A model generated the notes under the pieces. It was not told the origin of the DNA. It saw only the letters and a list, made by a program, of their open reading frames with translations, and made no database searches. From the NCBI GenBank assembly GCA_033064195.1, contig JARBJD010000293.1, positions 1-64,000 on the forward strand: a DNA stretch of 64,000 nt, in the 5' to 3' direction. Below, piece by piece: positions 10,610-20,340 of this stretch. Position numbers and translations under genes: made by a program. This DNA comes from Blattamonas nauphoetae (lineage: Eukaryota; Preaxostyla; Oxymonadida). Positions within the stretch are counted from its first letter, which is position 1; every line of letters begins with the position of its first letter.

Positions 10610-13600
10610 ATGTCAGATAAGTTCATCAGAACACTAGGTCAAGGACGATTTGGATCAGTGCATGAGGTGTCGAAAGAAACATCAGATGAACATTTTGCGA
10701 TGAAAATTTTGTCATGTTTGTCAGAATCAGATTTCGAGAAGAATGAGCACGAAATCTCAAAACTTTCAAAGAACCAGCATCGGAATGTGGTTGGATTTGT
10801 TGAAGTGATTGAAGGAGCCAATTTGCATTTTGTTGTTCTGGAACTATGTGACCACTCGCTTCACGACGAAATAACCGAAAACGAAAAGCTTGGAGTGAAG
10901 ATGGATGTTGTGGTATGTGAATATCTTTTATTCATTTTCACTGCATTTTGATTAATTTGCGTTTTTCATCTTGTTTATGCCATTTTTTGTGGTTGTTTGT
11001 GATTGTGTGTTTCAGCGAGTGTATCGAGTTATGAGGGATGTTCTGGATGGAATTGCATTTCTACATTCGCGTGGAGAGATCTATGGGGATCTGAAGGGAC
11101 CGAATGTCCTGATTGGGAAAGATGGGATCGCGAAACTTGGTTTGTTCTTCTCTCTCGATTTCATCTTTTTCTTCCTCTTTCTTCAATTTTCTTCTTTTTC
11201 GTGATTGTTTTGGTTGTCTGGTCTTTTCTGTGTTTTGTGTGATGTGTGTTCTTTGTGTTGTGTCAGGGGATTTTGGAGGCGTTGCTGGGACAGGAACGAT
11301 GAAAACGAGCAACTCAGCGGAATGTGGAACGATGCAGTTTTGGGCACCAGAATTCTTCAAACAGACAGGAAAGACAGGAAGCCAGATTGGGTCAGCAGCA
11401 GGAGACATGTGGGCATTTGGACAGCTTCTCCTGGAAATGTTGACAAGTCGTTGGTGGATTGTTGGAGAGAATGCGGTTGAGATTCAACAATCAGTTTTGG
11501 GATTTGACGTTGGTGAGATTTGTGTTTCGGCCGGGATTGTGGGAGATCTCCAAATTCTTCCCTCTCTTCTTCTGAGCCAAGTATGGCAATCTTTCTTCCC
11601 TTCATTCTCTCTCTTCATTTCTTCCTCCTTTTCATCTTTTCGTTCCTGTTCAGAATCCGTCGGAGCGAATATCGTCTGCAGAACTCGTACGCACAAATCG
11701 TCTTCAGAGTGTGTTGGGTCCAGAAACTCCACTCTCTCGCTTTGTCACCCAAGAACTCAAAACAACACGCCAACAACTCCAAAATGAGCAACGCGAGAGA
11801 ACTGAAGAACGAAGCGAAGCTCAGCGTGCCCTGATCAGAGAACGTGAAGAACTATCGAATGCGCAGGAAGAAATCAGAAAACTGAAGGAAGCCGCCGGAG
11901 AACAGCGAGATAGGTCCAGCTGGGTCTTATCGCACGTTTTCCATGAGCTTCACATTCGTCATTCTCCCAATCCACTCTCTGATCCATATCATATATTCTT
12001 CAATCGAGCTCTCCTCTTCTTCCACACACTGATCACAGCAAGCCCAAACGAGGGAGCTGATCTGACACAATTTGGACACCTTCTGTCGATCATCAGAGAC
12101 CATGAAACAGACCCTTCGATGTCTTGCGAGACTCTGGGATCAGCGTTGTTTTACTTAGGCGAGTATCACTCCGAAACACTCACCATCATCACATCGCAAC
12201 TATATCTCAACTTTATCTTTGAATGTCAGCAACATGTAAACAAAGACGGAGCAAAGATCGAAATCAGCGATACAGCACAAGAAATACTGATGAAACCGTT
12301 TCTAGCACCGTTGAACCAGGCAAAATGGGATGAAAGTCAAGATGGGAAATCTGTTAGGCCAGTCCATTACGACGAAGTTGCACATCAACTTGTGAAACCA
12401 CTTCTCTCCACGTTCATATCAACAATGTCCAGCGTGGATGAGAATCAATCGCCGTTTGTTGGAGTCGACAAACTACTCGACACAATCACAGAGCTTCTGA
12501 TTGATGAAATGGAAATGTCTGATGCATACTCAATAATTTACATCTCTTCTCGTCTTATTTCCGAGAACAAGATTGATTTGTTCGTCATTCGCGACCTAAC
12601 TGAGGTTCTGATGACATGTATATCACATCCGACAGACTCCCCTTCAATCCTCTCCATCCCACCCGAGCTGATTCAGATTCTGCAGTACCATCCGTCAGAC
12701 CGGATCGACTCAGCTTCAGTCATCTCCACAAGAACGTCAATTCTTCGTCTTCTCCTCCTTCTTCTGAACTCACTCGACGAAGACACTCTTCCACTGAGAT
12801 CGTCTCTCGTATCATTTTTCACATCCGACCGAATTCATTCTCTCCTTCCAAAACACTATAGCTTCAGAGACGTCCCAGGCCCTGAAAAACTCAGCGCTAC
12901 TATGCTGTTGTTGTCGTTCTTCTCTCACCTCATCAATGTCCTCCTCCTCCTGCTTCACTACAATCCATCATTCGCTGATCACATTCCATTCAGCTCGATT
13001 GAACGGTCTTTGAACGTAAATATTTCCTGTGGTTCAGATAAAGATTCTCTTCTCACCCTCGCCCACCACTTGCTCGAAGTCCTTCTTTCTTGTTCGTCTC
13101 ATTCCACCTTTCTGGCGATCTTGGACGATTTCAACGATGATTCACCTTTCGCTAGGAATCAGATCTGGGAAAGTTCAACTGCTCTTTTCGCTGGTGGTGA
13201 GCCGAATGAAAACGCAGAAGCTCCATCCACTCGCTCTCCACATGTTGAACGCACACGCCGAACAGTTCTCCGAATTGAGCCACACACCAATCTGGTGACT
13301 CGAGCCTTCAATCGTCGAATTCAGAACGACACAGAATCACCTCCTCTGCTCTCTCTGCTCTTCACCAATTCTTCCCAACAGGAAGTGATTCACAGAAGAC
13401 AACACATCCTTACTACTGCCTTCAGCACCGAATCTCTCTCGCCGGAACAAGTTGTTATGGAACCGTTCTTCTCTGACGTCCTCACACTGTTCGGTCACAT
13501 CGAGACACTTTTCAACGACACAGAACAACGACGGTCACTCCTGTTAAGTGACTATCTCTTCAATCGCTTGTTTGATCTGTTCAACTGGCTGACCACAGAC

Positions 13601-16600
13601 TATTTCTCCTTCGACATCAATCTGGTCGCTCTTTCCAAAATCCAGTTTTTCTTGTCCTGCTTATCGTTCGTCAATATCGACGATTCTTATGTTTCTTCTG
13701 CTCTGATTCGCTTTACAACCACAACACTCAACATCTTCCATCAACGTCGCAACATCCAACCATACCATATCATGCCACCACTACAGCCCGATGAAATGTA
13801 CAGGCGACCTGAGATGTTTCTCCCCGGGTAGGTCTAGACTCAGATCTGGAAAAGTCTAGACGCAGATCTGCAGATCGGTCTAGGCGCAGATCTCGAAGTC
13901 TACACGCAGATCCGTCATTATTGTCTCTATTTTGGTTTATAATGTGATTTAATGAATGAAAGAGACGTGGAAGAGATGATTAAGGATACAAGATAAGTTT
14001 CAAAGAAAAAAGAGAGTGATTGATGTGAAGACCCATCAACTGTTTCAATGGGTCGGTCGTGGCCACTGTCGAAAAATAGGCTTTTCTGTAACATCTCCAG
14101 AAAGAACACAGGTAAAACGGTTCATGTCTCCAGCAAGACAATAGTAACAGCTCCCAGGAACTGGATGATGAGTCCGGTGTTGTCTCCTTTCCAACTCCGA
14201 AGGACGGTGTGAACCCAGTCGGCCTCGTCTCCCTCACACTCGCCAAACCACTCCTGCTGCATTCAGCGAAGGTGGGCGTGCGTGCCCAACCGATCGGCCT
14301 CCAATCGCAGTTTCCCCTTTCTGATTCGGAATTCCGTCATCGCAGACAGGCGGGATGAGGAGGGACAGCGAGTGTGTGATGATCTGGACAGACACGAGGA
14401 GCATCCGCTGTCTCCGCTGAGTGAGTGTCGGCATCGTCTGCGGCGGCGAAGGAAGCAACACGTCAGACTCCCACTCCTCGTTCTCCGGCGGAGGTGTTGG
14501 CTCAGGTGTGGGTGGTCCTGGCGAAGGTGGTTCTGACGGCGGAGGAGGCGGTTCGGAATCGGAGTCGTCGCTACGAAGCGTGTGCCTGGATATTGGACAA
14601 ACGCGAGCCTCATGTCGCCTGAGATCTGATCGGGGAGGCTGTCGTCCAGCGGAGGTGTGTTTCGTCCTGCGGTGAACTTCTGCGGAGTGACGGGAGTTGG
14701 CTGGCGGATGATGCTCATTCGGAGAGACTGGCGCGGGTTGAACAGCCGCAGTGGCGGGTTGGCGTTTGGACTTGTTCGAGCAGTCGGCGAGAGAACGCGT
14801 GCCGGTTCTACCTTCTGATCGTTCTCCTTCAGAAGGAGGAGTTCGCTGTCAACAAGTGTGAAGGATTCCTTCCCCAGCGGACCTGCCTTTTTGTGCCCCT
14901 TAGAGAACGACAGCGTCTGCTGCTCGGTGATGTTCTCGTAGGACAACATGATGATGGTGAGGAAGAGGGAGTCGCCGAATAGCTCCTGCGAGCTCGGAGT
15001 GGGCGAGGTCAGAGAGGCCGACTGCGAGAGGGCTCTCAGCGCCGGACGAGTTGAGCATGATCTCGGCATGGGCGAGGAGGAGTTTGAGTGCGTGCAGAAT
15101 GAAGTTGATGCTGAAGATGTTGCACTGGTCCTCGGGTGTGAAGAGGAGGGGAAGGGTGGGATCAACTGTGAGAAGGCAGATCAGTGTTTGCAGGCAGGCC
15201 GCTGCGAGAGGGCTCAACCAACGAGACGAGGTGAGAGGGTCGGAGTGGAAGGGTATTTTCTGAAGGAGTGTTCCATCCAATGTCACTCGCCCTCTATCGC
15301 AGCACCACCACTAACTTTCACTCCTCCTTTTTCTCCTTCCTGATCTTCAGCAGCTGCGTCCGTGACTGGTCCGATCTTCCTCTCCCACACTTCCTTCTTC
15401 TTCTCCTTCTTCGCTGTACTTGCTTCTCTCGCTCCAGTCACACTTGTGCTGTACTCAAATTCGTTTTTTCTGCTTGAAACGCATCGTATTCAGATCGTCG
15501 CGTTCAGGATCTGTCCTGCGTTGTCTGACGAGGAGGACATGCTGTTCGCACATCCCACGCTCCATCATTTACCCCTTGATGCATCTTTGTCATCGCAATA
15601 TCATCCAAAAAAAGGTTTGGATGATGTTTCGGACTTGTTCTGTGATGTGCCGTTCAGTTGGCTCGAGGAGACATTGGTTGTTCTCGTCACACTGAGATCG
15701 CATCATATTTGGTGGCCAATCGCTTTTCTTCTGTCTTTTCCAGCTGTAATCTTCGCAACCCCTCATTCTCCAAACAACTCAACGTCGCATGGTGTGAGTT
15801 CTGCCTTGAGATGGTCTGACGTTTCTCAAAGAAGGTACCCGTCGAACAGCTTTGTATAAGTGTTGTGCGAGTAAATTGTACTTGTGGACTCCTTCCAGTG
15901 TCCCAAATATCATGTCATCGAATGGACAAGCTTCGAATTCTAAGTACTAATCGAGTCTTGGCTTAACCATTGAAGAATAGCGACTGAGTTGTCTAAATAA
16001 TTGGGGAAAATGCTCATTAACATTGTATATCTTGGCTTGAATGGGATCTGGAGTGGAGTGAAAAATTGAACGACAAACTTGTGAGAGAAGGGATCATTGT
16101 CATTCTCAGACTGTTCCTGCAGGGTTTTGAGGAGTCTAATGCACATGATGTTGGCCGTTTGTTCAGAAACGAATCTAGAGTCGAGAAACAGGTTAATTAC
16201 CGCCCATAAAATCGTGTGTATCGTCGAGTGACTCACAGCATTGTATTTCACATTCTATTTACACTTTTTCTCAATAGCACCTTACTTCTTTCTCGTTTTC
16301 ATGACACATTTCTGAGAAAAAAGCTTAGAAGTGCTTTGGGAGCCAGATCTGCGTGTAGACTTCGAGATCTGAGTCTAGACCGATCTGTAGATCTGCGTCT
16401 AGACTTTTTCGGATCTGAGTCTAGACTTACCCTTTCTCCCCTCCCTCAATCTCTCCGCAGTCATCGCTCGCCATCTCGCACCGATCTCCCCAAACACCAG
16501 CATCCGACTTCTCATTCCTCTCGTTCTCAATTACCACCTGCCTGACCTGCCGGAGATCATTGGAGGAATCTCAAACGAATCGGTCAATAATCTCTTCCAG

Positions 16601-17737
16601 ATCATCAAAAAACTGTCAACAACAGTGAATATCGATCGTTTTCAAGAGAAACAAACAATCACAACTCAAATCAAGGGTATCTGTGACTCATTTTTCGAAC
16701 TAGAACCGACAGACACGTTCACAGAGAGCAACCTCTTCGAAATCCCATTCTTCTCGTCGTTCACCTTCGTCTGCTTCATCGTTGATCCCGATGTCTTCTC
16801 TGCCATCCTCCACGTCTTCAACTGTCAGACCAATCATCGAGATGGGATAGCTCAAACGTATCTCCTCACTCTTCCAGGCACAACACTTCCACAATCAATT
16901 GATCTTCTCCTTCGACTGTTCATGACACCTTCAATCTACAACAACACTCCGATGATCGCCAAGTCAATCGTCCTCCTCAAGTCAGTCCTTCCTCCTGACT
17001 TCAGAATTGCAAAACAATCAGCCTTTTCCCGAGATGCTGTCAAGCCACTCTTTGATCGACTGACCTCAAAAGAGGAGACGAGACCAGCTGCAGACGCTTT
17101 CCTTCATCTCATCACCATCCCAGTCACAATCACTTTTTGTCCCATCGTCTCAACACCTCGTCATGTACTGGATCCACAAACACTCAAACGCCTTAATGAC
17201 CATCTCCAATTCGTCTGCGACACCCTCTCCGAGTTTCTCTCCTCCCCTCGCGAGAATGCGAACCTCCCAAAGAGCATGATCATCAAACTGACCCAGAATA
17301 AAACCGACATTCTCTCTGTGAAATCACTTCTTCTTGTGGAAGGCACTTGTTGGATGGACTGTCTAAGAGCGATCAACACTTCTTTCCTCACACCTCTCAA
17401 TCCCGATATTCAGACTCTCCTCCGAATCTTCTCATTCACTGAACAAGGCTGGACCTCACCCGACCACTTTCGTCCTCCCAAGCGCCAATCTCCTGCACCA
17501 CTTCCCTCCACACTTCATCCTCCTCCTCCAACTCCTCCCATTTGCCAATCTACTCCACCTCCTACTCCACACAGAGACATGAAACAACAAACGCCTAAAC
17601 CAAAATCGAAACAAGTACAAGAAAAGCAACCACCGTCACACTCACATTCACAACCAACACCTGATTCAAAGCAAGAATCCAAAAAACGCAATTTTGCCGT
17701 GTTCAAGGCAACTCGTCCCAGGACAGAATCTGAATGA
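10610..17737 (+). CDS. Protein kinase / coiled-coil / ARM-like protein, split by a transposon
   Basis: Exons are 10610-10912, 11016-11139, 11267-11580 and 11654 onward, joined by GT-AG introns of 103, 127 and 73 bp in consistent phase. The N-terminus is a full protein kinase: Gly loop GQGRFGSV (residues 10-17), VAIK-type Lys in FAMKIL (K32), catalytic loop YGDLKGPNVL (Asp, Lys and Asn present), DFG in LGDFGGVA, APE in FWAPEFF, and DMWAFGQLLLEM for subdomain IX. Key residues are intact, so it should be active. A Gln/Glu/Arg coiled coil follows (about 11750-11910), then a long helical region, and a Pro/Gln/Lys-rich tail ending ATRPRTESE. The exon is interrupted after 13825 by the element at 13826-16432. 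Dropping the element and one 9-bp duplication continues the frame exactly at 16442 (FLP then SLNLSAVIARHLAP) and gives 1402 residues. As it stands, the frame ends at 13831, so this allele is probably disrupted unless the insert is spliced. Confidence 0.85.
14234..15286 (-). pseudogene. Captured host gene fragment inside the MULE
   Basis: The minus strand carries protein-like sequence in three successive frames. 14900-15286 is helical (SSRWLSPLAAACLQTLICLL, NIFSINFILHALKLLLAHAE). The part about 14690-15050 reads SQELFGDSLFLTIIMLSYEN, then a Lys/Ser/Pro-rich section. About 14234-14560 is a Pro/Glu/Ser-rich segment (SEPPSPGPPTPEPTPPPENE) followed by a hydrophobic helix. The switches need at least two frame changes or missing introns, so the copy is not a working gene. 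The order (helical region, then disordered Pro-rich region) resembles the ARM-like host proteins. The source gene is not in this window. Confidence 0.5.
15520..15860 (+). pseudogene. Possible second captured fragment in the MULE
   Basis: This plus frame contains normal-looking protein sequence (SDEEDMLFAHPTLHHLPLDA, KKGLDDVSDLFCDVPFSWLE) with no start or domain of its own, ending at a stop at 15857-15859. It is opposite in orientation to the other captured pieces, which suggests more than one capture event. The source is unknown. Confidence 0.35.
15940..16251 (-). pseudogene. Third captured fragment in the MULE, ARM-like
   Basis: A 103-codon minus frame reads as an amphipathic helical protein (TILWAVINLFLDSRF, IMCIRLLKTLQEQSENDNDP, FFTPLQIPFKPRYTM). 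It resembles a helical-repeat exon of the local ARM-like family. It has no defined start and lies next to the right end of the element, so it is probably a captured exon. Confidence 0.4.
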
Positions 17738-17831
17738 AATTCGCGCTTTTGTTTTTTCAATTCATTTGAAGCTTGTACGATCCTTCGTTAATTCTAGAGA
17801 GTTTGGGCAACCCATAATATTCTGATTCAAC

Positions 17832-20028
17832 ATGAATCTCACAACAAACGGTTCAGATGACTTCTTAATGACTTCAATGGATTCTGTTGTGAATGGGGAT
17901 CTCTCGTCTCATGTTTTGAACTGTTCAAACACTTGGAATCATGTTCGTCGTTTTCGTGTTTCATTTCTCTTTATCTCAGTCCAACATCTCATCGCTTCTC
18001 GAAGGATTACTATGTAATGACGAAGAAATTCTAGTCAGCACACTCCGAGAGTTACAGAAAGTGGCATCTGGTGTGTTTTCTTGTTTTCTTCATCGATTTC
18101 TTGTGAACTGTTTTAAATGTGTTTTAGAAAGTGGGTCGGATGACAATTTTGATGATTGGGGTCCATTTCTGTCTCAATTGTGTCGAGCACGTTCATCTGG
18201 AGTTGTGGTCTCTCGTTTTCTCTATTGTTCAATCTCGTTTCAGGCTGAACTAATGAAATTGATCTCAATTCTTTGTTTGTGGTTTTCTTGGTTGCGATGA
18301 TGGATGTCTTCATCTCTTCATTTCTTGCTTTCTTTCAGATTCGAAATCGCCCTCGTTCGTTCGCTCGTCGCTTTCGTCTGAAATCGCTTCTTTCGTAATC
18401 ACACACTTTAAATATTGGTCGAAAAGTGCTGCATTGGAATCAGTGTGTTGATTTCTTTCCTCTTTCTCATTTGTGTTCAGTGTTGTTCCTGCATTGAATC
18501 ACTCTTTTTTGATTCAAACATCGTCGACTCACTTTTTCTCCGAAACCTGGACATCATTTACTACACATTCGACAAAATCGGGATAACATCCCCTCCACCT
18601 GCAGTTGTCTCCACTTTAGCTCGTGTTTCTCTCTTCCCTCATCTCAGAATCGTCTCACATTCTATCCATGCCTTGTTCAATGTTGTCCAACAAGATCCAT
18701 CTGCTCTCACACTTCTCCCCTCACCCATCTTCTCATTATCTTCCCCAATCCAACAATATTCTGGTCTTTCATTCTTGGTTGCTCTGACAAAGAAACTCCG
18801 AATCGTTTTCTCCGACTTCCAAACGAATTTCCCAACTGATCCTTCACACCTCCTAAAATACATACATCTCACAACGCAAGAACAACTTTTCGTCACACGT
18901 TCCCTTGCCTTCTGTACATACTCTGTCAACATCCAAATTCTCCTTTTGAAAGCAGACATTCCAATCGAAGTATGTTTTGACCCTTTTCATCGTTTCTCGT
19001 CATTTCAGGTTGATTCGGAGATTATTCGAGAATTTATTCTCTTTGTGAAAGAAGCTCTCCCAACGATTCTCACCCACATTTCAAACATCGACACTCTCGT
19101 CGCTTCTCTTCCCTCCGACTCTTCTCCAACCACTCCATTGGAATCTAGAATTGACACCCAAATGATCACTTCTCTCAAATGGATTCGGGATGAGTGTGAA
19201 GCATTTGTGCGTCAAGGATGGGAGTTCTTAGCCAGATTGACATTCAACAGCACATCTCCCAACAGAACATCCTTCCAAACAATCATCCTCGACGATCCGT
19301 CCTTTCCTAACCTCATTTTCAACTCTCTGCATCTCAACCATCAAGAAGTTAGACGGAACATCATCATCACAATCATAAACATCATTGTTGTCTTTCCAAG
19401 GATGAACGAAAGATTTATGACTGTGAATCTTGTTGGAAGGATGTTTGAAACAGTCGATTTTGTTTCTCTTCCTCTCTTGGAGTCCAAAACTCTTTTTTAT
19501 CTCACCAGATTCATATCCTCCATGTTTGATCCGAATGTTGAGAATGAAGACGCACGCTTCGAACAATATCGTCTCATTCGTGTTTCTGTGTTCGAGCCAG
19601 CCAAACATTTCATCACATTCATGTTCCGCAATTCGAACACACTCATTCTGAATGAAGAAGACACAAAGAAACTCAAAAATATCATCTGCTGGATCCACCA
19701 CAGAATCACACACATGGAACTGCGCTCGCACGAACACGACGCCGACATTGTGTCAGAACTTGTGAAATGGGAAATGCGAACGATGGTCGAGATGGAGAAC
19801 GAATTGAATTTTGGGATTGTCTTCAATTCCATGCTGGACAGAACTCATGAATGGAGAGGATTCGAACGAGAGCGGCAGAAGAGACGAGAAGTGGTTTTGA
19901 GAGTAGAAGGGTGGGACGATGCGTTCGAACTGCGAGTGGTGGGGATGGAGACAGACATTGATCAAGACATCCAAGAGCTGGCTGAACGATTCCGGATGGA
20001 GCTAACTTTGAATGCGGACAGACTCTGA
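17832..20028 (+). CDS. ARM/HEAT-like helical protein, seven exons
   Basis: Exons that keep one frame are 17832-17942, 17980-18070, 18128-18207, 18244-18274, 18339-18442, 18481-18969 and 19009-20028, giving 641 residues. All six introns are GT-AG and very short (37, 57, 36, 64, 38 and 39 bp), with pyrimidine-rich ends before CAG or TAG. The start MNLTTNGSDDFLMTS is the first ATG in frame with exon 2. The protein is helical throughout, without signal peptide or membrane span. It ends with a charged segment (HEWRGFERERQKRREVVLR, GWDDAFELRVVGMETDIDQD, ERFRMELTLNADRL), which I recall as typical of oxymonad ARM-like proteins. It lies only about 95 bp after the kinase gene's stop on the same strand. 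Function is unknown, probably a scaffold. The 31-bp fourth exon is the least certain boundary. Confidence 0.8.
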
Positions 20029-20340
20029 TGAAGATTGGTCGTCAGACAAACTAACATGTTTCGCTCTTCCACTCGTGTAAAGCTGCACCTCGTCTGACCG
20101 AACACTCATCGCCTTCTTCTCACTCATTTTTGATTAATTTTCGTTTTTCTTCTTATTTACTCTTACTCTTTGATCGCACTCTTAGCAACTTTCTGTGGAT
20201 AAACAGACAATGAACTGGGTGAGTCTCTTCTTCACTTGTGATGACCAGACTTTCATAGTTATGAGAAGGAAAGTTGAAATGTGTGAAATTACAAATGCGA
20301 GGAGATAAATCATGACGTTTCAAAACCAGGAACCAAACCG
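20029..20340. other. Convergent intergenic spacer
   Basis: The gap separates two genes whose 3' ends face each other. It is T-rich on plus at 20130-20170, consistent with a 3' UTR. No coding frame. Confidence 0.45.

Larger units (their letters stand above)
13826..16432. mobile_element. Mutator-like (MULE) non-autonomous element carrying host gene pieces
   Basis: The 2607-bp element has inverted ends of about 88 bp: left 13826-13913, beginning GGGTAGGTCTAGACTCAGAT, and right 16345-16432, reverse complement beginning GGGTAAGTCTAGACTCAGAT. It is flanked by a perfect 9-bp duplication TTTCTCCCC (13817-13825 and 16433-16441). A 9-bp duplication with long ends starting GGG is the known hallmark of Mutator-type elements. 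Each end holds four iterations of a GTCTAGACKCAGATC unit, a plausible transposase-binding array. The interior shows no transposase. It holds protein-coding fragments, mostly antisense to the host gene, described separately, so the element resembles a Pack-MULE. The host kinase gene reads straight through the empty site. Confidence 0.9.

Noticed and set aside
14263-15165. 300-codon minus frame inside the MULE as a transposase
   Set aside because: It lacks the catalytic Asp/Asp/Glu spacing and zinc-binding pattern of MuDR transposases, and its ends are low-complexity Ser/Arg/Pro sequence. Only its middle resembles host protein.
13828-16460. Splicing of the whole MULE from GT at 13828 to the CAG at 16458-16460
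   Set aside because: The acceptor looks strong, but the join shifts the host frame and meets a TGA after about 28 codons. The in-frame alternative using the AG at 16418-16419 is reported instead as a hypothesis.
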